Program-made: the position numbers and the translations under genes
Source: Acidobacteriota bacterium
GTDB taxonomy: Bacteria > Acidobacteriota > UBA6911 > RPQK01 > JAJDTT01
Direction: 5' to 3'
DNA length: 64,000 nucleotides
Assembly: GCA_022827025.1 (NCBI GenBank)
Contig: JAJDTT010000065.1
Coordinates: 1 to 64,000, forward strand
Notes under the pieces: model-generated
The model's database searches: none
What the model saw: only the letters and a program-made list of their open reading frames with translations
Told to the model about the DNA's origin: nothing
In this document: in pieces, positions 31,237 through 40,357 of the stretch
How positions within the stretch are numbered: the stretch's first letter is position 1
How the letters are laid out: each line of letters opens with the position of its first letter

Positions 31237-32709
31237 TTGATCCCCAACGGTTGCCAGGGCAATGTTCAGGTCGGTTCGCGGCGCGAATTTCTGAAGGCAT
31301 CCTCCTTTGGATTCGGTTCTCTCGCGTTGGGCGGTCTGCTGGAGCGGGAGGGCCGGCTTCTGGCGGGCATCGACCGGCCGGAGTATCCGCTCGCTCCCAG
31401 AGAACCTCACTTTCCGGCCCAGGCCAAGAGCGTCATCTTCCTCTTCATGCAGGGCGGCTTGAGCCAGGTGGACAGCTTCGACCCCAAGCCGGCCCTGGAT
31501 CGCTACGATGGCCAGCCCCTTCCCGCCAGCTTCCGCAACGACCTGGAGCTGGCCCAGATCAATCCCTACGAGTCCAAGCTCATGGCCAGCCGCCGGACCT
31601 TCAAGAAGAGGGGCCGGTCCGGCATCGAGATCTCGGATCTCTTCGAAGGGCTCGCGAAGCATGCCGACGACATGGCCGTCATCCGGTCCTGCCACCACGA
31701 GTCGTTCATCCACGGACCGGCTCTCACCTACGTGCACACCGGAAGCCTGCAGTTGGGCAGCCCGAGCATGGGCTCCTGGATCCTGTACGGCCTGGGGAGC
31801 GAGACGGACAACCTCCCCTCCTACATCGTGATGACCGACAGCATCTTCCGGTCCAGCACCTCCAATTTCGGCACCGGATTCCTTCCGGCCATCTACCAGG
31901 GGACGCTCATCAATACCGACGGCCAGCCCTTTCAGAACCTGAAGCCCCCTTCCCGGATGGACCTGGGCCGGCAACGCGCGCTGCTCGAGCGGATCGAGGG
32001 CTGGAACCAGACCCATCTGCGGACCCGGCCCGGAGACAGCCGCCTGGAGGCGAGAATCCGGAACTACGAGTTGGCTTTCCGGATGCAGATGGCGGCGCCC
32101 GAACTCATCGACCTCTCGGCGGAACCGGAGCATGTGAAGCGGATGTACGGGCTGGACCGGGATCCGACCCGCAAGTTCGGCCGCATGTGCCTGCTGGCCC
32201 GGCGAATGGTGGAGCGGGGCGTCCGCTTCGTGCACCTCTACAGCGGCGGTTGGGACGCTCACGGCGAGTGCGACAAGAACCACATGGAGAACTCGTGGAA
32301 GACCGACCAGCCCATGGCCGCTCTGCTGGAAGACCTCAAACAGCGGGGTCTGCTGGAGAGCACTCTGGTCATCTCCACGGGCGAGTTCGGCCGGACTCCC
32401 GTCATGCAGGGCAAGGAGGGGCGCGACCACAATCCCTTCGGCTTCAGCGCCTGGATGGCGGGAGGCGGTGTTCGCGGCGGCCAGGCCATCGGAGCCACCG
32501 ACGACCTGGGTTTCGTGGCCGTCCAGGACAAGATGCACGTCAACGACCTCCACGCCGCCATGCTGGGGCTGATGGGACTGGACCACCGCCGGCTGACCTA
32601 TTTCTTCCAGGGTCTGGACCGGCGCCTCAGTGGAGTCGGTGAAGCGGGCGAGGCCGGCGAGGACCTGTACCGGAAGCTGACTGGGAGGTCCATTGGCCAT
32701 TCCTCTTGA
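31237..32709 (+). CDS. Tat-exported DUF1501 protein
   Basis: The product is 490 residues. It begins with a twin-arginine signal (SRREFLKASSFGFGSLALGG) and continues with the DUF1501 (sulfatase-like/alkaline phosphatase fold) signatures: SVIFLFMQGGLSQVDSFDPKP, CHHESFIHGPALTYVHTG, GWDAHGECDKNHM and STGEFGRTPVMQGKEGRDHNP. TTG 31237 is preceded by GAGGAG, the only good ribosome site near the Tat motif. A longer frame from 31045 overlaps the previous gene and crosses a hairpin repeat, so it is not used. The protein works in the periplasm next to its DUF1549/1553 partner. Its reaction is unknown. Confidence 0.88.
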   Translation: MIPNGCQGNVQVGSRREFLKASSFGFGSLALGGLLEREGRLLAGIDRPEYPLAPREPHFPAQAKSVIFLFMQGGLSQVDSFDPKPALDRYDGQPLPASFRNDLELAQINPYESKLMASRRTFKKRGRSGIEISDLFEGLAKHADDMAVIRSCHHESFIHGPALTYVHTGSLQLGSPSMGSWILYGLGSETDNLPSYIVMTDSIFRSSTSNFGTGFLPAIYQGTLINTDGQPFQNLKPPSRMDLGRQRALLERIEGWNQTHLRTRPGDSRLEARIRNYELAFRMQMAAPELIDLSAEPEHVKRMYGLDRDPTRKFGRMCLLARRMVERGVRFVHLYSGGWDAHGECDKNHMENSWKTDQPMAALLEDLKQRGLLESTLVISTGEFGRTPVMQGKEGRDHNPFGFSAWMAGGGVRGGQAIGATDDLGFVAVQDKMHVNDLHAAMLGLMGLDHRRLTYFFQGLDRRLSGVGEAGEAGEDLYRKLTGRSIGHSS

Positions 32710-33232
32710 AGCGGCGTGGCGGGCGCTGGCGTTCCTGGCTCTGATGTCCGCCGCGGCTGCCGGTCCCCTGCCCCGGAGCGCAGCCCCCTTCACCGGCAAG
32801 ATCCGGCTCCCGGTGAGTCTCCAAACCGCAGCGGGGACAATTCTGGAAAAGGGACCCTTCGATCTGGAGGTCCGGTCGGAGGACGGAAGGTTCTGGCTGC
32901 GGTTTCTCTCCCCGTCGGGCGGGCCGGTCCCGCTCCGGGGTACGCCCGTGGACCCGGACGACTGGACTGCCACCGCCGGGTGGCCCCTGGTAGGAACGGT
33001 GCACCTGCACCCCGTGTCCATCCCCATCGGCACCGACGCCGAGCGCCACAAGAGCAAGACCGGCATGCCCCAATACCTGGAGACGCCGCGAGTCTGGAAC
33101 GCCACGCTGCGCCTGTACCGTAGCGAGGACCCGGGCGGAGCGGTTTCGGTCCTGTTCCATGAGAATCATCCCAACGGCCCGATCCGGGCTCGGTTCGAGC
33201 TCTACGCCGGCGGCGGCGATGGGAAACCCTGA
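32693..33232 (+). CDS. Small secreted protein of unknown function
   Basis: This 179-residue protein starts at TTG 32693, overlapping the DUF1501 stop by 17 bases with GGGAGG before it. It has a signal peptide (about residues 1-23) and a beta-rich domain with AGTILEKGPFDLEVRSEDGRFWLRFL and DPDDWTATAGWPLVGTVHLHPVSIPIG. No family is recognised. The overlap with DUF1501 and the short gap to the next gene (13 bases) make it part of the same operon. Confidence 0.65.
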   Translation: MAIPLEAAWRALAFLALMSAAAAGPLPRSAAPFTGKIRLPVSLQTAAGTILEKGPFDLEVRSEDGRFWLRFLSPSGGPVPLRGTPVDPDDWTATAGWPLVGTVHLHPVSIPIGTDAERHKSKTGMPQYLETPRVWNATLRLYRSEDPGGAVSVLFHENHPNGPIRARFELYAGGGDGKP

Positions 33233-33245
33233 GGAGTACGCCCCC

Positions 33246-34727
33246 TTGAAATTTCGATTCCCAAGCCTGTTGCTCGTCCTGATCCTGATCTCGCTCCCCG
33301 CCCTCGAAGGCGGCCGGCACGACCAGGCGGCCGACTCCGAAGTCCGGGACATCGACTCCCGGTTGGAGCTCTTTGTCGACGACTACCTCATCGACTCTCT
33401 CGACGGTCTGGAACTCAAGCTCCACACCCCTCGGCGCGCCGGGAAGGCAATGGTCTTCGACCGGCCCTGGGAGGGAGTGACCAGTGGAAGCACGGCGGTC
33501 GTCTTCCAGGACGGTGACTATTACCGCATGTACTACCGGGGCAGCAGTCACGCCGGATACGCCCTGGAGTCGCTCCTGGAACCGGGCGAGGAGGTGATCC
33601 CCGAACACCCCCACACCGCGTGCTACGCCGAGAGCCGGGACGGGATCCACTGGTCCCGGCCCTCGCTGGGGCTGTACGAGTACGAAGGATCCAGGGACAA
33701 CAACATCGTCTGGATGGGAAAGGGCACGCCGGCTTTTCTCCCCTTCAAGGACTCGAACCCGGAGGCCCCTGCCTCCGAACTCTACAAGGCCGTGGGGCCT
33801 CACCGGCGGGCCCTCTACGCATTCGTTTCCCCCGACGGAATCCACTGGAAGGAGATGAGGGAGGAGCCCATCATCACCGACGGGGCCTTCGACTCTCCCA
33901 ATCTGGCCTTCTGGGACGCGGTCCACCAGCGTTACGTCTCCGTCTACCGGGATTTCCAGCTCGGCGTTCGGACCATCAAGATCGCCACTTCCACCGACTT
34001 CAGGAACTGGGCGCCGGGTCAATTCGGCGAGTTCGGCGATGCGCCCGCCGAGCACCTCTACACCAACGCGACCCAGCCTTATTTCAGGGCGCCCCACATC
34101 TTTTTCGCCTTCCCCCGGCGATTCCATCCCTGGAAGACGCGGGTTCCATTCGATCAGGCTCATTCCGGCGGTTGCTCCGACGCCATCTTCATGTCCAGCC
34201 GCGACGCGGTCCATTGGAACCGCCAACTGGAGGCCTTCATCCGGCCAGGGGGCGAGCTACGGAACTGGTCGCATCGCTCCAACACCCCCGCCTGGGGCTT
34301 GCTGGCCACGGCACCGGACGAAATCTCCCTGTTCGTCCAACGTCACTACACGTTCCCCACCAACTACCTGGAACGGATGGTGATCCGGACCGACGGATTC
34401 ATGTCGGTGCATGCCGGCACGTCGGAAGGCGAACTGATCACCCGGCCGTTGACCTTCGAGGGCGGGAACCTGGTGTTGAACTTCGCGACCTCGGCGGCGG
34501 GGAGCATTCGGCTGGAGATCCAGGACGCCGGGGGGCAGCCGCTGGCCGGATTCGCCCTGGAGGAGTCTCCGCTGATCTGGGGGGACGAGATCGAGCACAC
34601 GGTGCGGTGGAAACGAAGCCACGCCCGGGCGGACACGTCCAAACCCCTGGCGCGTATCTCGGGCCAGACGGTGCGCCTGCGTTTCGTGATGAAGGACGCG
34701 GACCTCTACTCGCTTCGGTTCCGGTGA
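33246..34727 (+). CDS. Secreted five-bladed-propeller glycosidase-like protein
   Basis: The product is 493 residues with an N-terminal signal peptide (MKFRFPSLLLVLILISLPALEG). TTG 33246 is chosen because GAGGAG lies 9 bases upstream; ATG 33219 is the alternative. The body is a propeller of the GH32/GH43-like kind, with repeated 'SRDGIHWSRP', 'SPDGIHWKEM' and 'SRDAVHW' blade motifs and short DxY turns. A C-terminal beta-sandwich contains GSIRLEIQDAGGQPLAGF. Related to the N-terminal half of the 49440-52706 protein. The sugar substrate is unknown. It is the last gene of the DUF1553-DUF1501 operon. Confidence 0.75.
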   Translation: MKFRFPSLLLVLILISLPALEGGRHDQAADSEVRDIDSRLELFVDDYLIDSLDGLELKLHTPRRAGKAMVFDRPWEGVTSGSTAVVFQDGDYYRMYYRGSSHAGYALESLLEPGEEVIPEHPHTACYAESRDGIHWSRPSLGLYEYEGSRDNNIVWMGKGTPAFLPFKDSNPEAPASELYKAVGPHRRALYAFVSPDGIHWKEMREEPIITDGAFDSPNLAFWDAVHQRYVSVYRDFQLGVRTIKIATSTDFRNWAPGQFGEFGDAPAEHLYTNATQPYFRAPHIFFAFPRRFHPWKTRVPFDQAHSGGCSDAIFMSSRDAVHWNRQLEAFIRPGGELRNWSHRSNTPAWGLLATAPDEISLFVQRHYTFPTNYLERMVIRTDGFMSVHAGTSEGELITRPLTFEGGNLVLNFATSAAGSIRLEIQDAGGQPLAGFALEESPLIWGDEIEHTVRWKRSHARADTSKPLARISGQTVRLRFVMKDADLYSLRFR

Positions 34728-34747
34728 TCAACCAGCCTGGCCCGGAT

Positions 34748-35830
34748 CTACCCGCTCAACCACTCACGATGGAGGTCCAGGGCCTCGTCCAGAGCTTCGA
34801 ACGGTTTGTAGACCACCCTCAGCCGAAAGCTGTAGCGGCGTCCTTCCTCCGGGTTCGGGACGACTGCCTGGTAGTCCCATGCGGGGCCGCCGACTCCTCC
34901 CCCGCCGGCATTGAAGGCGGGGCGGACCTCCAACTCGTCTGAAGGGCGGAACAAGTAGGCCAACAACATGCCGTGGACCTTGCCGGCCATCAGGGGCTCA
35001 ACGTAGCGCACCGAGCCGAAACTGTAGAGCAGCCTTCTTCCCTGCCCCCGGAATCCATCTCCGACGGGACCCCTCTCGGCCTGAATCGCTCCCGACTCGT
35101 GCAGGTCCAGGGCGTCGAAGATGCCGTGCCACGCCGGAGCCTCGAAACTGGATCGCCGGCCCCAAAGGTAGTAGCCGGGATTGCGGGGAGCCTGGATGTA
35201 GCTGGCCCAGAACACGCCCAGATACCGGGTGCGAATCTTGTCCAGCCGGGTGGGGGTGAAAGCGTGCTCCACGTCCAGGAACCACGGTTCCACCAAGCGG
35301 AACGTAGTCTCCACGTGGACTCCCCAACGCTCGCCCGGTTCGATCTGGAGCCAGGCCTCCTGCTCGGAAATCCGTTTCAGGCTCGACGGCTGGGCCTGAA
35401 AATTCTCCAGGTCACTCCAGCGGGGTTCGAAGGTGCCCTCGGTACCGTCGAAAAAGAACTCGCAATTCAACCCTGAAGCAACGGGGAGAAAGGGGTGGGG
35501 AGAACCTCGGTGACTCAAGCGGGCGATTCCGTTGTAGCCATTGTGACGCCTCTCAAAGGGAGTCGCGACAATCAGGCGTCCCAGTCCCCCGGCGACATGG
35601 GGGACCGCAGCCCGGTTGCGTTTTTGCTCCTCGCCTGCCAGCCCGTCGTGGTTGTCCACGACCAAGGCCTCCAACTCCCCCGCCTTCAACGCGAGACGGT
35701 GCGGACCCGCCGGTGTTTCCGAGGCCGCCTGCCGGGGTCGGGCGGCGACTGCCGTGACGCCACCCAGTGCAGCCAGCCTCATCCACTGGCGACGGGAGTA
35801 CGATGGATCTCTGGGCTCGTTTCCCATCAT
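34748..35830 (-). CDS. Tat-exported protein of unknown function
   Basis: The 360-residue product begins with a twin-arginine-type signal (YSRRQWMRLAALGGVTAVAA) after ATG 35830 (35827 is one codon on). The rest is beta-rich with many Trp/Tyr residues (EPWFLDVEHAFTPTRLDKIRTRYLGVFWASYIQAPRNPGYYLWGRR). Acidobacteriota and Planctomycetes carry similar Tat-exported proteins, but I recognise no family. The gene is last in the minus-strand run GWxTD-MFS-AlgH-this gene and converges with the glycosidase-like gene (20 bases between stops). Location should be periplasmic. Confidence 0.65.
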   Translation of the reverse strand: MMGNEPRDPSYSRRQWMRLAALGGVTAVAARPRQAASETPAGPHRLALKAGELEALVVDNHDGLAGEEQKRNRAAVPHVAGGLGRLIVATPFERRHNGYNGIARLSHRGSPHPFLPVASGLNCEFFFDGTEGTFEPRWSDLENFQAQPSSLKRISEQEAWLQIEPGERWGVHVETTFRLVEPWFLDVEHAFTPTRLDKIRTRYLGVFWASYIQAPRNPGYYLWGRRSSFEAPAWHGIFDALDLHESGAIQAERGPVGDGFRGQGRRLLYSFGSVRYVEPLMAGKVHGMLLAYLFRPSDELEVRPAFNAGGGGVGGPAWDYQAVVPNPEEGRRYSFRLRVVYKPFEALDEALDLHREWLSG

Positions 35831-35874
35831 TCGCCTCCTATGAACCGGCGCCACAGACGCCTGGCCCGAAATGC

Positions 35875-36519
35875 TCACCGGGCCGCCACTTCCCTTTCGG
35901 ATTTCGGGGGCTCCATGAAGTCGGACCAGATGCTGTCCAGGCGCTTCTCGAACACGGTGAAGGCATTGGCCCGAAAGAGGCGCCAGTCACCCCGGTCCAA
36001 TTCCGAATCCAACTGCCCCGGAGCCCAGCCCGCATGCCCGACGAAAAGACGGAGTTCGTGGGATTCCCTTTCCTTTTCCAGGAGACGTTCCAGTGTGCTC
36101 TTGTCGCCTCCGAAGTAGACGTCCCCCATCACATTGGTCGCCTGCTCCAGCGGCTCCTCACTCCGGATCAGAAACATGAGCGTATCCAGAGCCACCGGGC
36201 CGCCGTAGTAGAGGCGAGCCTTTCGGCCCGGTTTCTCGATCTGGGGCAGGACGTCCTTCAGGGAGACGTCGGTAGCCCGGTTGACGATCACACCGAGCGT
36301 GCCGGCCGGACCGTGAGCCACCAGCAGGACCACGGTGCGGCGGAAACGGGGGTCGAGCATTCCCTGCTTGGCTACCAGAAAGACTCCCTTGCCCGGCTGG
36401 ACCGATTGAAAAGGGATGCGGGGCCGTGGCTTGGGAATGGAGGCGGCTTGGATTCCGACGCTTTGGCAGACCTGGAACAGAACGCCCAAGACCACCAAAG
36501 GCTTGAGAGTGACCCGCAT
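35875..36519 (-). CDS. AlgH/UPF0301-family protein with an N-terminal signal-like segment
   Basis: The 214-residue product contains the UPF0301/AlgH (DUF179) domain: GKGVFLVAKQGMLDPRFRRTVVLLVAHG, GTLGVIVNRATDVSL, YYGGPVALDTLMFLIR and RLFVGHAGWAPGQLDSELDRGDW. ATG 36519 is preferred over a longer frame that overlaps the MFS gene. It adds a hydrophobic N-terminus (LKPLVVLGVLFQVCQSVG), which typical cytosolic AlgH proteins of about 185 residues lack, so this copy may be exported or membrane anchored. The family's molecular function is not settled. The gene follows the MFS transporter by 17 bases and is probably in its operon. Confidence 0.82.
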   Translation of the reverse strand: MRVTLKPLVVLGVLFQVCQSVGIQAASIPKPRPRIPFQSVQPGKGVFLVAKQGMLDPRFRRTVVLLVAHGPAGTLGVIVNRATDVSLKDVLPQIEKPGRKARLYYGGPVALDTLMFLIRSEEPLEQATNVMGDVYFGGDKSTLERLLEKERESHELRLFVGHAGWAPGQLDSELDRGDWRLFRANAFTVFEKRLDSIWSDFMEPPKSEREVAAR

Positions 36520-36536
36520 GGATGCCGCCCAGTCTA

Positions 36537-37928
36537 CTACGATGACGGGACCCGAGAAAGCAGCGATTGCCCGACGAAGGTGCCCCGCGGTTTGAGCATC
36601 AGCCAGAACAGCCCCGCCGCGACGTAGACGCCGCAAAACACCCACAGGACCGGAGTCCAGTTGTCACCCGATGGTCCCAGAAGCAGCGGGACGACGACGG
36701 GAAACGTAGCCGCTCCCAGATTGCCCGACATGTTCATGGTGCCGAAGATCGTCGCCACGTTTTTTCCGCCCATGGCAATGGTCAGGGAATTGACGATGGG
36801 ACTGCAGAAAGCGGAGAAGAAGCCGCCGATCCCGATGAGAGAGACGGCAAGCAACGGGTTCTGGACCAGGCATCCCGCCCCCGTGAGGAGGACGCCGATC
36901 AGCAGGCAACTCAAGGCCATACCCTTCCGGGCCAGCTCGGGATTTCCGCTTTTGGAGTAGATCCAATCGGAGATGATGCCGCCCAGCGGTCCTCCGAACA
37001 GAATCGCAATCAGAGGAACACTCGTCAGCAGTCCCGACTCGGCCACCGAGACCCCCCGAGACTCCTGCAGATAGGTGGGAAACCAACTGGCATAAAAGAT
37101 ATACCCGGCGGCCCGGAAGTACTGCTGACCGCAAATGGCCCACATGGCCGGACTTGCGGCCAGATGCTTCCAGGGAGTCTTGACGGGCCGGCTGCGGCCC
37201 GATCCCTCTTTTGCGGCCGCTTCCGGTTCCTGGGCGGCCTTCGACTCGGCCAGCAGAAGATTCAGTTCGCCGGCCGTCACGGAGGCGTGGTCCTGCGGGC
37301 GGTCACGAAACCAGCGATAGAACAGCAACGCCCAGATGCCGCCGGGTAGCGCATAGAGTACGAAGAGCCAGCGCCAGCCGACACCCCATTCCAGGAGAAT
37401 CCCGGTCAGGAAGGCGACGAGGATGGCCCCGATCTGCATCCCGGCTCCGAGAGAGCCGCTCGATACGGCCAACCGGTTCACCGGCATCCATCTCGACAGC
37501 ACGACCGCGGAACAGGGGAAGAGGCCCGCCTGGGCGGCGCCGGAGAACATGCGGGGGACCAGCAACCAGAGGTAGGCCGCCAGAATCGCTCCACCCGGAC
37601 CGGCCAGCCAGAGAGCCAACACCGTTCCCGCCACCGCCGAAGCCACGGTGCAGACCGACCAGACCACCGAGTAGAACGGGAGGGTCCGCCGCGCGCCCCA
37701 GCGATCCCCGAGCCAACCGGCAGGCACCTGGAACGCAGCGTAGACCCAGAAGAATCCGCTCAGGATCCACCCCATCTGCTCCTTGCTCAGACCCAGGTCG
37801 GTCCGAATGGTGCTCTCGGCAACCGAGACGTAGTTGCGCTGGATGTAGGCGATGGCGGCTGCCACGCAGAGCCAGACCAGAACGGAGTAGCGGACCCGGC
37901 TCCTCGGAGGGGACGGGGTAGCGGTCAG
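36537..37928 (-). CDS. MFS transporter, anion:cation symporter-like
   Basis: The product is a 12-helix permease of about 463 residues, with MFS signatures GWLGDRWGARR between helices 2 and 3 and GGIISDWIYSKSG between helices 8 and 9. The layout resembles ACS-family sugar-acid or organic-anion symporters. The first membrane helix (RYSVLVWLCVAAAIAYI) is cut if translation begins at the internal GTG at 37865. An in-frame CTG at 37928 has a perfect GGAGG at 37935-37939, six bases upstream, and restores the helix, so the longer form is used. The substrate is unknown. It lies between the GWxTD and AlgH genes with gaps of 30 and 17 bases, which suggests one operon. Confidence 0.8.
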   Translation of the reverse strand: MTATPSPPRSRVRYSVLVWLCVAAAIAYIQRNYVSVAESTIRTDLGLSKEQMGWILSGFFWVYAAFQVPAGWLGDRWGARRTLPFYSVVWSVCTVASAVAGTVLALWLAGPGGAILAAYLWLLVPRMFSGAAQAGLFPCSAVVLSRWMPVNRLAVSSGSLGAGMQIGAILVAFLTGILLEWGVGWRWLFVLYALPGGIWALLFYRWFRDRPQDHASVTAGELNLLLAESKAAQEPEAAAKEGSGRSRPVKTPWKHLAASPAMWAICGQQYFRAAGYIFYASWFPTYLQESRGVSVAESGLLTSVPLIAILFGGPLGGIISDWIYSKSGNPELARKGMALSCLLIGVLLTGAGCLVQNPLLAVSLIGIGGFFSAFCSPIVNSLTIAMGGKNVATIFGTMNMSGNLGAATFPVVVPLLLGPSGDNWTPVLWVFCGVYVAAGLFWLMLKPRGTFVGQSLLSRVPSS

Positions 37929-37934
37929 AGAGAA

Positions 37935-37939
37935 CCTCC
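37935..37939 (-). promoter_or_regulatory. Ribosome-binding site that supports a CTG start
   Basis: GGAGG on the minus strand is followed by six bases and then CTG at 37928, in frame with the MFS gene. No ATG, GTG or TTG start closer to the first membrane helix exists, so this site decides the start. Confidence 0.6.
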
Positions 37940-37958
37940 GGGGATAGCTGCGAGCGCG

Positions 37959-39644
37959 CTACTGGAGAGACGCGGTCTTGTTCACGCCGTCGGCCGCAGA
38001 CGGTGCGCGCACCTGGAATACCTGGCCGGCGCTGACCTCCTGGTCACTGATCATGTCGTGGACCTTCACGTTCAGATGGTACCGGCCCGGCTTCAGTTGC
38101 TGAATGGGAAGGCTCTTGACCAGGACCATGCGCTGGCCGGAGAAGTACTGGATCGACGCTCCCGTCTCGTCCACTTCTTCCATGAGGACCTCCTTGCCCT
38201 TGGAGATCCGGTAGCTGGCCTGGATGGATGGGACCAGAGTGGCCTGGTCGGCGCTCACGTTGTAGACCTGGAGATAGATGGCCAGAGGCGTCGAGGCGGC
38301 GAACTTGTGATCCAGGACCGGACGCACCTTCACGTTTCCAAGGATGAACATCTCTTCCTGGGGCACGTCCTCCACCTGCCGAACCAGGTCCGTGAGGATC
38401 AGGGAACTCGCTTTCAGAATCTCTCCACCGAAAGCGGGAGGCACGATGGCGGTTCGGCTGACTCCCACCTTGCCGCTGCGCAGATCCTTGACTACCAGAT
38501 CCAGGCGGTAACGCAGCTTCCGGTCCAGGACCAGGATCTTCTGGTAGGTGGACCGGCCCTGCTTCTGAGCCTGGGCGGCGTAGGCCTCGGGAAGGTAGGT
38601 CTGGACCAGGTCATAATCGAACTCGTCCACCACCTGCTTGGTCATGCTGGTGACGGCGCCATAGACACCCACCTTGGCCACGTAGCTCTGGTTTTTCTCC
38701 AGCTTGAAGGACAACTCGCCGTTGTCGAGCTCGACCGTCACCGGCACCACCACACGATCGTCACCCAACTTGAAGTAGTCACGCCTCACCCGGAAGGGGA
38801 GCGTCTCGTAACCGATGGAGACATCCACGAGTCCCTTCAGATCGCCGTACTTGATGGGCTTCGGCGCCTTGATCCTGACGTAACGCTCGTAGCGCTCAAA
38901 CACGTCGTCCTGAGCCCGGGTGGCCATGTACGGGAAGCTGTCCCGCATGCCCGGGGAGAAGAACGGCCGGTCCTTCTTCTCGGCCAGACCCATCTCTTCC
39001 GCAAGGGTCAGTCCGCCGCCGGGCAGATAGAGCAGCGCGTCCTTCTCCGAGTGGTCCAGACTCAACCGGTACTCTCCACTCAGAGAAGCGTCCACAAACT
39101 CAAGTTCGATCTCCTGGCCCAGTCCCTCGATGTAGCGGTAGCGCCACGTCTCGAAGGGATAGGTGGAGGTCACGCCGCCCCCTTCGTGCATGGGTCGGGC
39201 GTAGTAGCCGCCTCCGGCCCGGGAGGTGATCTGGTCCGGCGGCCCATGAATGATGTAGACCCGGCCCCGATCGGTCATCCAGCCCGGCTTCCCACTGGGA
39301 AAGCGCTCGTTGGCATAGGCGATGCGCCGGTAGTGCTCTTCCTTGTATTCGTTGATGGCCGTTCTCAGGTCCGGGTCGCGCCGGCGCCAGAACTGCTCGA
39401 TGAACTGCTCCTTCTCCTCCATGGTGCCCAGGCCGTTGAACACGTCCAGCTCTTCATCGGTGATGATGTAGACGACGTCCTCCTTGAGCCATTTCTTGTA
39501 GTAGTCCTGCTGCTCTTCCTGGAGAACGGCCTTGTCGTCCCGCTTCTTCTCCTTGGCCTGGACCGGGAGCAGAACCAGAAACAAGGAAAGCAGAACGAAC
39601 CTGACCTTCAGGGGAGGATGTACGAAGGTTCCAAACATGAGCAC
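37959..39644 (-). CDS. GWxTD-domain secreted protein (copy 2)
   Basis: The 561-residue product has a signal peptide (about 1-30, VRFVLLSLFLVLLPVQA). The family core follows: DYYKKWLKEDVVYIITDEELDVF, FIEQFWRRRDPDL, EYKEEHYRRIAYANERF and GWMTD at 121-125, then RGRVYIIHGPPDQI. The C-terminal half is beta-rich. It is clearly paralogous to the protein at 4852-6492 throughout its length, with a divergent N-terminus. Its location is extracytoplasmic. The biochemical role of GWxTD is unknown. It begins the minus-strand operon that continues with the MFS transporter; the gap is 30 bases. Confidence 0.86.
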   Translation of the reverse strand: MLMFGTFVHPPLKVRFVLLSLFLVLLPVQAKEKKRDDKAVLQEEQQDYYKKWLKEDVVYIITDEELDVFNGLGTMEEKEQFIEQFWRRRDPDLRTAINEYKEEHYRRIAYANERFPSGKPGWMTDRGRVYIIHGPPDQITSRAGGGYYARPMHEGGGVTSTYPFETWRYRYIEGLGQEIELEFVDASLSGEYRLSLDHSEKDALLYLPGGGLTLAEEMGLAEKKDRPFFSPGMRDSFPYMATRAQDDVFERYERYVRIKAPKPIKYGDLKGLVDVSIGYETLPFRVRRDYFKLGDDRVVVPVTVELDNGELSFKLEKNQSYVAKVGVYGAVTSMTKQVVDEFDYDLVQTYLPEAYAAQAQKQGRSTYQKILVLDRKLRYRLDLVVKDLRSGKVGVSRTAIVPPAFGGEILKASSLILTDLVRQVEDVPQEEMFILGNVKVRPVLDHKFAASTPLAIYLQVYNVSADQATLVPSIQASYRISKGKEVLMEEVDETGASIQYFSGQRMVLVKSLPIQQLKPGRYHLNVKVHDMISDQEVSAGQVFQVRAPSAADGVNKTASLQ

Positions 39645-39779
39645 CTCGGAGATCCCGGCCGAGTTAAACGGCCGATGCGATTCATTATACCCGCTCCTCC
39701 GTTCGGTACAATGGGCCGCGGCCGTCCGCAGATCCGGATCGCCGGGAATGCCGCCGGTGGAACGGACGATGGGAACGAA

Positions 39780-40151
39780 TCAGCGTCCGCCCTTCCGATA
39801 GTAGGGCTGGTAGAGCTGCACCCGCACGCCGCCGGGCATCTTGAAATACGTCACGAGTCCGAAGCCCTGGTCCGTCACGTCGCCGTCGAACTCAACGCCC
39901 CGGTGCGCGAGATCCTCCACCGTGGCCCGAATGTCGTCACAGTAGAAGGAGATGGCGTGGGTGCCGGCCGGACTGCCGTGCTTCCCGGAGGGGTCGGTGG
40001 GATGCACGCCCATGTCCGCCTCCGGCAGGTCGAAGATGAGCCAACCGCCGCCGACGTCGGTGTAGGAGTCGAAGCCCAACTTGTCGCGCAGGAATTCCCG
40101 CAACGCTTCCGGCTCCGACGAATAGAACATGGTATGGACGCCTTTGATCAT
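39780..40151 (-). CDS. VOC-superfamily (glyoxalase-like) protein
   Basis: The product is 123 residues from ATG 40151; an in-frame extension to 40250 lacks coding character and is not used. It has the paired beta-alpha-beta units of the vicinal oxygen chelate fold: VHTMFYSSEPEALREFLRDKLGF, GWLIFDLPEADMGVHP, HAISFYCDDIRATVEDLAHRGVEF and GLVTYFKMPGGVRVQLYQP. Possible metal ligands are His in the first strand and Gln in the last (VQLYQP). Its substrate may be a glyoxalase-type or an antibiotic-type compound; this cannot be decided. It stands alone. Confidence 0.78.
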   Translation of the reverse strand: MIKGVHTMFYSSEPEALREFLRDKLGFDSYTDVGGGWLIFDLPEADMGVHPTDPSGKHGSPAGTHAISFYCDDIRATVEDLAHRGVEFDGDVTDQGFGLVTYFKMPGGVRVQLYQPYYRKGGR

Positions 40152-40168
40152 GGTCTCGCTCCTGGCCC

Positions 40169-40357
40169 TCACGCGCCATCTATCCACGGCACCCGGGCAA
40201 AATGGATGCCGTCCCGAAACCAAGCGCCATAGTAGCCGTTGACCGGACAACGCGGGTCGACGCGCCGGTATCCGTTGCAGACCCGCTCATATGCCTTCTC
40301 GGGATTGGCAGTCCGAAGGGCGTGGATCACCAGTGGGACGTGGCTCCAGGTTTTCAT
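40169..40357 (-). pseudogene. Fragment of a propeller glycosidase gene
   Basis: A 62-residue frame contains SHVPLVIHALRTANPEKAYE, CNGYRRVDPRCPVNGYYGAW and FRDGIHFA. These line up in order with SHIPLVIHTPWDPDPEKEYK, DPRHRVSGYYGAW and SRDGIHWS in the 49440-52706 protein. The DNA is also similar over about 150 bases (for example GTGGATCACCAG followed by a GTGGCTC in both). Only this central blade pair is present. It overlaps the vapC stop by four bases by chance. It is a remnant of a second copy or of a relative of that gene. Confidence 0.65.
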
